Under the pieces are notes generated by a model. The model saw only the letters and a program-made list of their open reading frames with translations, did no database searches and was not told the DNA's origin. This document shows, one piece after another, positions 50,296 through 58,857 of a stretch of DNA of 64,000 nt (its first letter is position 1; the number at the start of each line of letters is the position of its first letter). Source of the DNA: Didemnitutus sp041906465. GTDB lineage: Bacteria > Verrucomicrobiota > Verrucomicrobiia > Opitutales > Opitutaceae. The position numbers and the translations under genes were made by a program. The stretch spans positions 434,001-498,000 of the forward strand of contig JAYRJE010000003.1 of assembly GCA_041906465.1 (NCBI GenBank). Direction: 5' to 3'.

Positions 50296-51021
50296 TCACC
50301 AGCGCAGCGTGGAGGGCGCGGCGCGCGTGGCGTTGCGGCGTTCGTCGAGGACTTTGCCGTCCATGAAGTGGATCACGCGGTCGGCCATGTCGGCCATGAC
50401 GGCGTTGTGGGTGATGACGACAGTGAGCGTGCCGAGTTCGCGGTTCACGCGCTCGATGGCCTCGAGGACGACGATGCCAGTCTTCACGTCGAGGGCGCCG
50501 GTGGGTTCGTCGCAGAGGAGAACTTCGGGACGCTTGGCGATGGCGCGGGCGATGGCGACGCGTTGTTGTTCGCCGCCGGAGAGCTGCGCGGGGAAGTGGT
50601 CCATGCGCGCGCCGAGTCCGACCATCTCGAGTGCCGTCTCGGGTGCGAGGGGGTGTGCGGCGATCTCGGTGATCAGGGCGACGTTTTCGCGCGCGGTGAG
50701 GCTTGGGATGAGGTTGTAGAACTGGAAAATGAAGCCGACGGACTCGCGGCGATAGAGCGTGAGGCGCTCCTCGGTGGCGTGGGTGAGGTCGATGTCGCGG
50801 TAGCGGAGTTCGCCGGCGGTCGGGATGTCGAGGCCGCCGAGCTGGTTGAGCAGCGTGGTTTTGCCGGAGCCGGACGGGCCGAGCAGCACGACGAGTTCGC
50901 CGGCGCGCAGGTCAAGATCGACGCCGGAGAGCGCGCGGACCTGCGCGGCGCCTTCGCCGTAGACCTTGGTGAGTCCGCGCACGCGGAAGACTTGTTCGGC
51001 GGAGGCTGCGACGGGCGACAT
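50296..51021 (-). CDS. ABC transporter ATPase (MacB/LolD type)
   Basis: 241 residues with all ABC motifs: Walker A VLLGPSGSGKTTLLNQLGGL, Q-loop region SVGFIFQFYNLIPSLTAREN, signature AQLSGGEQQRVAIARAIAKR, Walker B EVLLCDEPTGALDVKTG and the H-loop VVITHN. The FQ-x-YNLIPSLTA and PTGALD features mark the MacB/LolD subgroup that pairs with FtsX-type permeases. First gene of the ATPase-permease-adaptor series. Confidence 0.95.
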   Translation of the reverse strand: MSPVAASAEQVFRVRGLTKVYGEGAAQVRALSGVDLDLRAGELVVLLGPSGSGKTTLLNQLGGLDIPTAGELRYRDIDLTHATEERLTLYRRESVGFIFQFYNLIPSLTARENVALITEIAAHPLAPETALEMVGLGARMDHFPAQLSGGEQQRVAIARAIAKRPEVLLCDEPTGALDVKTGIVVLEAIERVNRELGTLTVVITHNAVMADMADRVIHFMDGKVLDERRNATRAAPSTLRW

Positions 51022-51247
51022 GCGCCGTGCATGGTGCGTCGTGCGGCAACGAAGTCAAAGACGCGGCGGCGGGGTGCAGTGGCCCTTCGGCCCCCGTGAG
51101 GGGCGCTAATGAGCGGCATGAAAACGCGTGTGGTCCGGGCGCAAGTGGTGAAAAAAGCGCACTCCGAGACCCGCGGGCGGGCCAAAACGAAACCGCCGCC
51201 TTACGTCGGCTGCCACGGGGAGGCGTGCGGCCGGGCGAGGGCGCGCA

Positions 51248-51272
51248 GTTTACAGCGCGCTCAGCTGTAAAC
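51248..51272 (-). repeat. hairpin GTTTACAGC/GCTGTAAAC at the end of the HD-GYP gene
   Basis: Perfect 9-base arms at 51248-51256 and 51264-51272 overlap the stop codon of the regulator gene. No T-run follows, so it may act as an mRNA 3' hairpin rather than a full terminator. The gap 51022-51247 contains otherwise only a partial CCGCCTTACGTCGGCTGCC repeat word. Confidence 0.55.
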
Positions 51273-52529
51273 CAGCAGACGCTGCGAGATGGGGGCGATC
51301 GTGTTGTGGTCGCGGATCTTCGCGATCGTGGCCGGGCCGAGCGCCTGGCCTTCGCCGATCAACAACAGGCCGTGCGGGCTGTAGATGCCGGTCGCGAGCA
51401 CCATGCCGGGCTCGAGTTCGTCGAGGAGGATTTCGCGGACTTGGCGCGGCAGATGGACGAGCTGCGTGACCTTGAGGAAAAGCCGCACGGCCTCGGGGTC
51501 GTATTTCGTGCCGGAGCGCGCGAGGATGGCGTCGATCGTGGCTTGTTTCGGCGCGGTGGATTCGACGAAGCCGACGGCGACGGCGAGGCAGCGCGCGGGC
51601 CAGGGAATCAACTTGGCGGCGATGCCGTCGGGGAAGCCGGAGCCGTCGAAATTCTCGTGGTGCGCCCGGATGACTTCGCCGACTTCGGGGCGCGGGTCGA
51701 CGAGGGCGGCGAGCGTCTGGCTGTAGATCGGGTGATTGTGCAGCGTGGCGCGCTCGCGCTCGGTGAGCTGCGCGGGATTGGTGCGGAAGGAGCGCAACAG
51801 TTCGCGCGAGACGCCGATGAGGCCGAGGTCGCAGAGCCAGGAGGCGGATTTCAGCGCGTGCTTCTCGGTCTCGGTGAACGGGCCATTCTCGGCCATCTTC
51901 GAGGCGAACTCGACGAGGGCTTTGGCCTGACCGCCGAGTGTGGGGTCGTAGGCGGTGAGGATGCGGCGGCAGAGTTCGACGGAGTTCTCGTAGCGCGAGG
52001 CGAGCTCCTTGTTGGCCGCGTCGAGGCTCTGGCGTTTTTGCTCGAGGGCGGCGACCTGCTTCTCGAGTTCACCGTTGGCGACCATCAGCTGCGCGTTGAG
52101 CTGCTGGGTCTGGGCCATGAGCGCTTCGTTGTGCGTGACGAGGTCGTGGCGCTGGATGGCGTTGCGGACGGTGGCGAGGAGTTCCTCGCGCAGCCACGGT
52201 TTCGCGACGAAGCGGAAAATTTCGCCCTTGTTGATCGCGTCGACGATCGTCGGGAGCGAGAGGACGGCGGTGATGAGGATGCGCGAGGCGTGCGGGCGGA
52301 GGCGCCGGCTCTCGATGAGAAAATCAAGGCCGAGCATCTCCGGCATTTTCTGGTCGGAAATGATGACGGCGAAGTCGCGTTCCTCGAGAATGGTGAGCGC
52401 CTTGATCGGGCTCGAGCAGGAGACGACCTGGTATTTCTCGCGTTCGAGCGTTTCCTTGAGCGCGCCGAGGACGATCGGTTCGTCGTCGACGATCAGGATG
52501 GAGGGGGATTGGTTGGCAGGCGTGCTCAT
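51261..52529 (-). CDS. response regulator with degenerate HD-GYP domain
   Basis: 422 residues. Receiver domain 1-125 with phospho-acceptor in AVIISDQKMPEMLGLDFLIE and KPW (FVAKPWLREELLATV). A coiled coil (about 140-185) leads to an HD-GYP-like domain. The expected HDIGK reads CDLGL (SASWLCDLGLIGVSRELLRS), so the metal-binding His is Cys and the Lys is Leu. The second motif HHENFDGSGFPDGIAAKLIP is kept. c-di-GMP hydrolysis is thus doubtful; a c-di-GMP- or partner-binding role may remain. The gene follows cheB by 3 bases, so it is linked to chemotaxis or motility. Confidence 0.88.
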   Translation of the reverse strand: MSTPANQSPSILIVDDEPIVLGALKETLEREKYQVVSCSSPIKALTILEERDFAVIISDQKMPEMLGLDFLIESRRLRPHASRILITAVLSLPTIVDAINKGEIFRFVAKPWLREELLATVRNAIQRHDLVTHNEALMAQTQQLNAQLMVANGELEKQVAALEQKRQSLDAANKELASRYENSVELCRRILTAYDPTLGGQAKALVEFASKMAENGPFTETEKHALKSASWLCDLGLIGVSRELLRSFRTNPAQLTERERATLHNHPIYSQTLAALVDPRPEVGEVIRAHHENFDGSGFPDGIAAKLIPWPARCLAVAVGFVESTAPKQATIDAILARSGTKYDPEAVRLFLKVTQLVHLPRQVREILLDELEPGMVLATGIYSPHGLLLIGEGQALGPATIAKIRDHNTIAPISQRLLVYS

Positions 52530-52532
52530 GGC

Positions 52533-53747
52533 TCAGCCGCTGATGGCGGCGGCAGGGGTGGGGCGCAGGGCGGTTTCGGCGCGGCCGACGATATAGGGTG
52601 CGATGCGGTCGAGCGGCACCTGGATTTGCGCGGCGCCGCTTTCCCAGGCGGCCTTGGGCATGCCGTAGACGACGCATGAGGCTTCGTCCTGCGCGAACGT
52701 GGTGGCGCCTTTGTCGCGGAGTTTCTTCAAGCCTTCGGCGCCGTCCTTGCCCATGCCGGTGAGAATGCCGGCGATGGCGTGCGGAGCGGCGCCGCAGTCG
52801 GCGGCGGATTTGAACAACAGGTCGACGGCGGGGCGTTGGTGCCAGACGGGCGGGCCGTCGGTCACGCGCACGCGGTAGCCGTCGCCGCCCCACTGGAGCA
52901 GCATGTGGAAGTTACCGGGGGCGATCAGTGCGAGGCCGGGCGTGAGGCGTTCGCCGTCGACCGCTTCGCGCACTTCAAGTTGGCAGAGGCTGTTCAGACG
53001 ATCGGCGAAGGCTTTGGAGAAGGTTGCGGGGATGTGTTGGACGATCGCGATGCCGGGCAGGTCGCCGGGGAGCTTGGTCAACACGTCGCGCAGCGCCTCG
53101 GTGCCGCCGGTCGAAGCGCCGAGGAGAATGATGGCGCGCGGATCGAGTTGGCGGAGGCGCGCCTGATCGATGCCGGTTTTCGCGACTGCGGGTGTCAGAC
53201 CGGGCACATAGCGGAACGGCGGGGTCGACGTGTTCGCCGGGGGCGAGGCGAACGCAGGCCTCGAGGCGGGCGCCGCCGAGGCAGGCGTGGACGCGGCGTG
53301 GGCGATGGGGGCGGTGTCGGTCGCCGGGGCGATCGGGCGGACGCGCGCGAGGGCGGCGGTCTTGACCTTGGCGACGAGTTGCGGGCCGAGGTGGCCGAAC
53401 GAGAACGAGCCGCTGGGTTTGCCGAGAAAATCGACGGCGCCGAGGCGCAGGGCCTCGAGGGCGTATTCGGAGCCGCGTTGCGTGAGCGAGCTCATCACGA
53501 CGACCGGCATCGGCCGACGCTCCATCAGCAGGCGCAGGAACGTGAGTCCGTCCATGCGCGGCATTTCGAGGTCGAGGGTGATGACGTCGGGCGAGAGCTC
53601 CTTGAGCTTGTCGCGCGCCATGTAGGGATCGATCGCGGTGCCGACGACCTCGATCTCCGGATCGGCGGCGAGGGCCTCGCTCGCGAGTTTGCGGACGACG
53701 GCGGAGTCGTCGACGATCAGGACGCGGACTTTTTTCGACGTCGACAT
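52533..53747 (-). CDS. cheB: protein-glutamate methylesterase CheB
   Basis: 404 residues. Receiver domain (VRVLIVDDSAVVRKLASEAL, DVITLDLEMPRMDGLTFLRL with the phospho-Asp) and C-terminal esterase with the catalytic triad Ser (ILLGASTGGTEALRDVLTKL), His (IAIVQHIPATFSKAFADRLN) and Asp (GILTGMGKDGAEGLKKLRDK). The linker is unusually long and Ala/Pro/Thr-rich. It removes methyl groups from chemoreceptors, opposing CheR, whose gene ends 1 base upstream. No cheA, cheW or receptor gene is in the window. Confidence 0.96.
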   Translation of the reverse strand: MSTSKKVRVLIVDDSAVVRKLASEALAADPEIEVVGTAIDPYMARDKLKELSPDVITLDLEMPRMDGLTFLRLLMERRPMPVVVMSSLTQRGSEYALEALRLGAVDFLGKPSGSFSFGHLGPQLVAKVKTAALARVRPIAPATDTAPIAHAASTPASAAPASRPAFASPPANTSTPPFRYVPGLTPAVAKTGIDQARLRQLDPRAIILLGASTGGTEALRDVLTKLPGDLPGIAIVQHIPATFSKAFADRLNSLCQLEVREAVDGERLTPGLALIAPGNFHMLLQWGGDGYRVRVTDGPPVWHQRPAVDLLFKSAADCGAAPHAIAGILTGMGKDGAEGLKKLRDKGATTFAQDEASCVVYGMPKAAWESGAAQIQVPLDRIAPYIVGRAETALRPTPAAAISG

Positions 53748-53748
53748 T

Positions 53749-54579
53749 TCAAGGATTAACCGGGCGGCGATAGATCGCGGGCTTCACGAGCTGGAGGGAG
53801 TGCTTGATGCCGGTGAGGCTTTCGCTGTGGCCCACGAGCAAATAACCACCCGGCACGAGGCGGCGAGTGAGTTTCTGGACGAGCTCCTCCTGCGTGGGCC
53901 GGTCGAAATAGATCATCACGTTGCGGCAGAAGATCACTTGGAACGGCTCGCGGAAGGGCGGCTCGCCCTCGAGCAGATTGAGGTGGTGATACGACACCAT
54001 CGAGCGGAGCTCGGCGCGCACGCGGTAGTTGCCTTCCTGGGGGCCGATGCCGCGCTGGAAGTAGGATTTGATCGTCGATTGCGGGAGCTTGGCGACGACG
54101 TCGTCGCGGTAGATGCCGTTGCGCGCCTTGGCGAGGATGCGGTGCGAGATGTCGGTGCCCTCGATGCGCCAATTCCAGCCGGAGGTGCGCGGGAGGGCTT
54201 CGTTGAGGGTCATGGCGATGGAGTAGGGCTCCTCGCCGGAGGAGCAGGCGGCGCTCCACACGTAAAATTGCGACCAGCGTTCGGCGCGGTGGCGGGCGAG
54301 CATCTCGGGGACGATGTGCTGACGCAGGAAGTCGAAGTGCGCGTTCTCGCGGAAGAAGAACGTGTGGTTCGTCGAGATGGCGTCGATCAGGTGCGCGAGC
54401 TCATCCTCGGCGTCGCCGGCCTTCAGCAACTCGCAGTAATGGCCGATGGTGTCGGTTTTTGTGGCGCGCAGGCGCTTGCCGAGCCGGGCCGCGACCAGCT
54501 CCCGTTTGTCGGGGCCGAGTTGAATGCGGCTGTGCTCGTAAACGAGTGTGCGGATGAAATCGAACTCACTGTCCCTCAT
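53749..54579 (-). CDS. cheR: chemotaxis methyltransferase CheR
   Basis: 276 residues. N-terminal helical domain (FDFIRTLVYEHSRIQLGPDK, RELVAARLGKRL) and the SAM-binding domain (FYVWSAACSSGEEPYSIAMT, then RIEGTDISHRILAKARNGIY, FQVIFCRNVMIYFDRPTQEE, LVPGGYLLVGHSESL). It methylates chemoreceptor glutamates. Start at ATG 54579; a longer frame to 54777 enters the shared promoter region with flgB. Operon order cheR, cheB, HD-GYP regulator. Confidence 0.96.
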   Translation of the reverse strand: MRDSEFDFIRTLVYEHSRIQLGPDKRELVAARLGKRLRATKTDTIGHYCELLKAGDAEDELAHLIDAISTNHTFFFRENAHFDFLRQHIVPEMLARHRAERWSQFYVWSAACSSGEEPYSIAMTLNEALPRTSGWNWRIEGTDISHRILAKARNGIYRDDVVAKLPQSTIKSYFQRGIGPQEGNYRVRAELRSMVSYHHLNLLEGEPPFREPFQVIFCRNVMIYFDRPTQEELVQKLTRRLVPGGYLLVGHSESLTGIKHSLQLVKPAIYRRPVNP

Positions 54580-54771
54580 GAGGCATTGCCCCCAAACATC
54601 GGCGCAAAACGGCCGACCTGAAGCCGTGACGGCCGAAATCTTCCCGCGGGGCGCCCAAAGCGGAAAATTCTGCCGGCGGGGTCTCACTCGTCCGCGGGCG
54701 GGGCCGCGGCGAACGGGGAGATTTTGTTTATTTCGCTGAACTAGCGTGGCTTGGGTGGGCGCGGTGCGCAC

Positions 54772-54786
54772 TGGCACGCGCCGTGT
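54772..54786 (+). promoter_or_regulatory. possible sigma-54-like promoter of the flgB cluster
   Basis: TGGCACGCGCCGTGT: the -24 half (TGGCACG) is perfect, but the -12 half reads GTGT instead of TTGC (GG-N10-GT). Its distance to the flgB ATG (13 bases after the -12 part) is nearly that of the good sigma-54 site at flgF (15 bases). Same architecture, weaker match. Confidence 0.4.
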
Positions 54787-54799
54787 TTACGCAGGTGGC

Positions 54800-55183
54800 A
54801 TGGTCGACCCCGTATTCCAGTCCGGCACTTACCAGATGGCCCGAAAACTCCTCGATGCAGCGGCGCTGCGCCAGGAGGCGATCGCGGCGAACATCGCCAA
54901 TGCCGAGACGCCGGGTTACCGCCGCTTGGACGTCGGCACGGACTTCGCGGACAAGTTGAAGGCCAGCTTTCAGAACGGCGAAGTCTCCCGCGTTTCGGAC
55001 CTGAAGCCGAAGCTCGTCGAGGACATCCATGCGCGCACCGTGCGCCCCGACGGTAACACCGTCGAGATCGAGCACGAACTCCTCGCGATGAACAAGAACG
55101 CCGCGGAATACGAATACCTCACCGAGATCGTCTCCCGGAACATCAAGCAGCTGAAGCTCGCCATCACCGGCCGCTCCGTCTGA
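54800..55183 (+). CDS. flgB: flagellar proximal rod protein FlgB
   Basis: 127 residues. LLDAAALRQEAIAANIANAE TPGYRRLDV is the FlgB rod-helix signature; the C-terminus NTVEIEHELLAMNKNAAEYE, YLTEIVSRNIKQLKLAI is the partner helix. First gene of the early flagellar cluster, divergent from cheR. ATG at 54800 chosen because it begins the conserved N-terminus (VDPVFQSGTYQMARKLLD). Confidence 0.95.
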   Translation: MVDPVFQSGTYQMARKLLDAAALRQEAIAANIANAETPGYRRLDVGTDFADKLKASFQNGEVSRVSDLKPKLVEDIHARTVRPDGNTVEIEHELLAMNKNAAEYEYLTEIVSRNIKQLKLAITGRSV

Positions 55184-55197
55184 CCCCCTGCTGAACC

Positions 55198-55611
55198 ATG
55201 AATCTCATCCCCGGCATCGACGTTACCTCCGGCGCTCTCGCGGCGCAGAAGATGCGCCTCGATATCGTCGCGCAAAACATCGCCAACGCCCAGACGACGC
55301 GCACGGCCGACGGCGGCGCCTACAAGCGCCAGATCGTATCTTTTGAAACCGAGCTCGTGAAGCGCACCGGCGGCGCCTCGCTCACCACGGTTCGCGTCGG
55401 CGGCGTCACCAACGACAAGACGCCCGGCCAGCAAGTTTACAACCCCCAGCATCCCGACGCCGGCGAAGACGGCCTCGTCACGATGCCCAACGTCAACCTC
55501 GCCTACGAAATGGTCGACCTCATCACGGCGTCCCGCGCCTACGAGGCCAACCTCTCCGTCGTCAAAAACTCGCGCAACCTCGCGATGAAGACGCTCGAGA
55601 TCGGCAAGTAA
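55198..55611 (+). CDS. flgC: flagellar proximal rod protein FlgC
   Basis: 137 residues. N-terminal IDVTSGALAAQKMRLDIVAQ, NIANAQTTRTADGGAYKRQI and C-terminal NVNLAYEMVDLITASRAYEA, NLSVVKNSRNLAMKTLEIGK are diagnostic. It follows flgB by 14 bases and precedes fliE by 4. Confidence 0.96.
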   Translation: MNLIPGIDVTSGALAAQKMRLDIVAQNIANAQTTRTADGGAYKRQIVSFETELVKRTGGASLTTVRVGGVTNDKTPGQQVYNPQHPDAGEDGLVTMPNVNLAYEMVDLITASRAYEANLSVVKNSRNLAMKTLEIGK

Positions 55612-55615
55612 TCCC

Positions 55616-55972
55616 ATGTCGCCCGTCGGCTCCGTTTACTCCTCCCTCGTTCCCCAGGCCATGGCGCGCGCCGATGCGCTGCGCGAGAAGCAGGCCACCT
55701 CGGCCGCGCTGGCCACGCTGCCCGACGGCATGCGCACCGCCGCGCCGCAGGCCAACGGCTTCGCCGACATGATCGGCGGCCTCGTCGACACCGTCGGCAC
55801 CAAGCAGGCCGAGGCCAATCAGCTCACGCAAAAAGTCCTCCTCGGCGAAACCGACCAGCTGCACCAATCCGTCATCGCGATGCAGGAAGCCGGCGTCGCC
55901 TTCAGCCTCATGGTCGAGGTGCGCAACAAGCTCGTCGAATCCTACCAGGAGCTGATGCGCATGCAGGTGTGA
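55616..55972 (+). CDS. fliE: hook-basal body complex protein FliE
   Basis: 118 residues. The C-terminal two thirds match FliE: NGFADMIGGLVDTVGTKQAE, ANQLTQKVLLGETDQLHQSV, IAMQEAGVAFSLMVEVRNKL then VESYQELMRMQV. FliE links the MS ring to the rod. Directly after flgC, as usual. Confidence 0.93.
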   Translation: MSPVGSVYSSLVPQAMARADALREKQATSAALATLPDGMRTAAPQANGFADMIGGLVDTVGTKQAEANQLTQKVLLGETDQLHQSVIAMQEAGVAFSLMVEVRNKLVESYQELMRMQV

Positions 55973-55999
55973 GCCGCCGCGCCGCACCGCCATCGTTCT

Positions 56000-56040
56000 C
56001 CTTCTCGTAATCTTTCTCTTTCTCCCTTCCGCCCTTTCCG
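56000..56040. repeat. pyrimidine-rich family C block upstream of fliF
   Basis: CGTTCTCCTTCTCGTAATCT then TTCTCTTTCTCCC. The framework CGTTCTC-N5-CGTAATCTT is the same as at 50181-50202. It lies about 25-60 bases before the fliF ATG and leaves no Shine-Dalgarno. Confidence 0.6.
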
Positions 56041-56063
56041 CCCGCGCTCGCGCCTAACGCCGC

Positions 56064-57659
56064 ATGAAAAACTTCGCCGCCTCCCTGCTCGCCCTCTGGC
56101 AACAGCTTGGCCTCAACCAGCGCGTCTCGCTCATCGTCGCCACCGTCGCCGTCATCGGCGGCATGATCGCCCTCGTGCTCTGGTCGCGCCGCCCCGATTA
56201 TCAGCTGCTCTACGCGCGTCTGGCCGAGAAGGACGCCACCGCGATCATCAGCGACCTCCAGACGCGCAACATTCCTTACCAAGTCTCCGCCGGCGGCACC
56301 GCCGTGCAGGTGCCGGCCGATCAAGTCTACAAGCTTCGCATGGACCTCGCGGCGAAGGGACTCCCGAGCGGCGACGGCGTCGGCTTTGAGATCTTCGACA
56401 AAGGCCAGTTCGGCCTCTCGGACTTCGTCCAGCGCACCAATTACCTCCGCGCGATCCAAGGCGAGCTCGCTCGCACCATCACGCAGCTCCAAGGCGTCCG
56501 CGCCGCGCGCGTGATGATCGTGCAACCGGAAAACCGCCTCCTCCTCACCGAGCAGGGCGTGCGCTCGACGGCCTCCGTCTTCGTCGACATGGGCGGCACC
56601 CGCCTCGAGACCGATCAGGTCAACGCCATCCGCCACCTCGTCGCCAACGCCGTCCAGGGCCTCACGCCCGACCAGGTCGCCGTCGTCGACAACCGCGGCC
56701 GCGTGCTCTCCGAAGAACTCAAGCAGGACCCCACGCTCGGCAACGCCTCCTCGCAGATGCGCTACAAGCAGCAGGTCGAGGATTACCTCTCGCGCAAAGT
56801 CGAGACGATGCTCTCCGCCGTCATCGGTCCCGGCGCCGCCGTGGTCCGCGTCTCCGCCGACATCGACACGGAAGCCACGACGCAATTGCAGGAAAAATTC
56901 GACCCGGACGGCCAGGTGGTCCGCTCGCAGACGATCACCGAGGACAATTCCAACTCCTCCGAAACGCGCACCAATGGCGGCGCGACCGGCGTGAGCGCGA
57001 ACGTCCCGGAAAAAGCCGTCGCCGCCGAAGCCGCCAAGCCGGTCAACACCACCGAGCAGTCGCGCAAGAACCGCACCACCGCTTACGAGATCAACCGCAC
57101 CACGACGAACATCACGCGCAATCCCGGCACGATCAAAAACGTGACCGCGTCCGTGATGATCGCCCCGCGCATGGTGCCGCCGCCCGCCGGTTCGCCCGTC
57201 GGCACGCAACCCACCCAGCAAAAGCGCACGCCCGAAGAGCTGAACGCCCTCCGCCAGGTCGTCGTCAACGCCCTCGGCCTGAAAGCCGCGCCCGGCCAGG
57301 AACTCGACTCGATCGTGGCGCTCCAGGAAATGCCGTTCGCCGCCGAGCCGATCTCGCAAACCGTCGAAGCCATCCAGAGCGAGACGCGCGTGCAGGGCTG
57401 GATCGAAGTCGCCTCGCGCTGGGCCGCCGTCGCCGGCGCCGCGATCGCGCTGCTCGTGTTCCTCCGCCTCCTCTCCAAGCAGAAGCCCGAGACCGTTCCG
57501 GTCGAAGTCTTCGCCATGCCACCCGATCTCGCCGCGCGCCAGCTGCAGAACGGCTCCGCCATCACGCCGGACATGCTCAACCAGCTCATCCGCCAGAAGC
57601 CCGCCAACATCGGCACCGCGCTCCGCGACTGGGTCGCCACGCCGCCGGCGAAGAACTGA
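56064..57659 (+). CDS. fliF: flagellar MS-ring protein FliF
   Basis: 531 residues, the usual length. N-terminal membrane segment (VSLIVATVAVIGGMIALVLW), ring-building motif domains (DYQLLYARLAEKDATAIISD, GTAVQVPADQVYKLRMDLAA, KGLPSGDGVGFEIFDKGQFG, SDFVQRTNYLRAIQGELART), a second membrane segment (WAAVAGAAIALLVFLRLL, about 472-490) and a cytoplasmic tail that binds FliG. FliF forms the membrane ring on which the motor and exporter are built. Confidence 0.97.
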   Translation: MKNFAASLLALWQQLGLNQRVSLIVATVAVIGGMIALVLWSRRPDYQLLYARLAEKDATAIISDLQTRNIPYQVSAGGTAVQVPADQVYKLRMDLAAKGLPSGDGVGFEIFDKGQFGLSDFVQRTNYLRAIQGELARTITQLQGVRAARVMIVQPENRLLLTEQGVRSTASVFVDMGGTRLETDQVNAIRHLVANAVQGLTPDQVAVVDNRGRVLSEELKQDPTLGNASSQMRYKQQVEDYLSRKVETMLSAVIGPGAAVVRVSADIDTEATTQLQEKFDPDGQVVRSQTITEDNSNSSETRTNGGATGVSANVPEKAVAAEAAKPVNTTEQSRKNRTTAYEINRTTTNITRNPGTIKNVTASVMIAPRMVPPPAGSPVGTQPTQQKRTPEELNALRQVVVNALGLKAAPGQELDSIVALQEMPFAAEPISQTVEAIQSETRVQGWIEVASRWAAVAGAAIALLVFLRLLSKQKPETVPVEVFAMPPDLAARQLQNGSAITPDMLNQLIRQKPANIGTALRDWVATPPAKN

Positions 57660-57663
57660 TCCC

Positions 57664-57825
57664 GTGAGCAAATCCACCACCAACGCTGCGTCTTCCGTGC
57701 GTCCTCACCGGCCGCACGGCGCGCGTTTGCAGGTGCGCGGCCGCGCCCGCGTCGTCCGGGCCGCGCGCGGCTCCGTGTCACGCCCTCAGCTCGCCGTCCT
57801 CCGCTCTCTGTCCTCCGTCCTCTGA
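57664..57825 (+). CDS. 53-codon Arg-rich ORF between fliF and fliG
   Basis: A GTG 4 bases after the fliF stop opens MSKSTTNAASSVRPHRPHGA RLQVRGRARVVRAARG..., ending in LRSLSSVL encoded by a family B repeat. It is Arg-rich with no recognisable feature, and most likely an accident of GC-rich spacer DNA. Listed because it fills the only sizeable fliF-fliG gap. Confidence 0.15.
   Translation: MSKSTTNAASSVRPHRPHGARLQVRGRARVVRAARGSVSRPQLAVLRSLSSVL
57794..57825. repeat. GTCCTCC/GTCCTC block before fliG (family B)
   Basis: CGTCCTCCGCTCTCTGTCCT then CCGTCCTC lies 8 bases before the fliG ATG. Read in gene direction it is the same pyrimidine-rich pattern that abuts the hldD and permease starts. Confidence 0.65.
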
Positions 57826-57832
57826 CCCCGCC

Positions 57833-58852
57833 ATGGCCGACATCGATTTCACCAAGCTCAATCGCCAGCAGAAGCTCGCCGTGTTTCTGATCTGCATCGG
57901 TCCCGAGGCTGCCGCCGAAGTGCTGAAGCAGTTCGACGATGCCGAGATCGAGCTGCTCTGCCGCGAGATGTCGACGTTCCCGATGATCCCCGAAGCGACG
58001 CAGAAGCAGGCGATGGAGGAGTTCAGCCAGATCGTCGCCTCCAGCGTCGGCTCCGCGCTCGGCGGCCTGCCGTTCGCCCAGCGCACGCTCGAAATCGCGA
58101 AGGGCGACTACAAGGCCCAGTCGATCATCGGCCGCGTCGGCCCCGTCGCGGGCAGCTCCGTCGAGGTCATCAGCGACATCGCGGAGATGGAAGGCCGCCA
58201 GATTTTCAACCTGATCAAGCACGAGCAGCCGCAGACGATCTCGTTCGTTCTCTCCTATCTCGAACCGGCGAAATCCGCCGAAGTCTTTGCGTTGCTCAGT
58301 CCCGATCTGCGCGAAGAAGTCGTCGAGCGCCTGGGGACGATCGAGTCCACCTCGCTCGATCTTGTTGGCAAGATCGTGCGCTCGCTCGGCAAGCATTTCG
58401 ACACGAAGGTCCGTCCCGCTTTCCACCGCAGCGGTGGCGTCCGCGCGGTCGCCGGCCTGCTCAACTCGCTCGACAAGGAAATGTCGAAGAACCTCCTCGC
58501 GCGCATCGAAGAGCGCAACGCGACGCTCGGCGCCGCGATCCGCAAGAAGCTCTTCAGCTTCGAGGACCTCAACCGCCTCGCCTCCGCCGACCTGCAACGC
58601 GTGTTGCGCGAAGTCGACTCCGGCAATCTCGCGATCTCGATGAAATCCGCGTCCGAGGCGTTGCGCGAAAAAATCTACGCCGGTCTCTCCAAACGCGCCG
58701 CCGAAGGCCTCAAGGAGGAAATCGAACTCCTCGGGCCCGTCCGCCTCAAGGACGTCGAAGCCGCGCAGGACGTAATCATCCAGGCCGTCCGCCGCCTCGA
58801 AGAGGAAGGCCAGATCTCCCTGGATTCCGAGTCACAAGCGCTCGTCGCCTGA
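57833..58852 (+). CDS. fliG: flagellar motor switch protein FliG
   Basis: 339 residues. N-terminal domain (LNRQQKLAVFLICIGPEAAA, EVLKQFDDAEIELLCREMST), middle domain with EHPQ-like motif KHEQPQTISFVLSYLEPAKS, and the C-terminal torque domain (LFSFEDLNRLASADLQRVLR, SEALREKIYAGLSKRAAEGL, EEIELLGPVRLKDVEAAQDV) with the charged residues that touch MotA. It forms the rotor face of the C ring. Confidence 0.97.
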   Translation: MADIDFTKLNRQQKLAVFLICIGPEAAAEVLKQFDDAEIELLCREMSTFPMIPEATQKQAMEEFSQIVASSVGSALGGLPFAQRTLEIAKGDYKAQSIIGRVGPVAGSSVEVISDIAEMEGRQIFNLIKHEQPQTISFVLSYLEPAKSAEVFALLSPDLREEVVERLGTIESTSLDLVGKIVRSLGKHFDTKVRPAFHRSGGVRAVAGLLNSLDKEMSKNLLARIEERNATLGAAIRKKLFSFEDLNRLASADLQRVLREVDSGNLAISMKSASEALREKIYAGLSKRAAEGLKEEIELLGPVRLKDVEAAQDVIIQAVRRLEEEGQISLDSESQALVA

Positions 58853-58857
58853 CGCCC

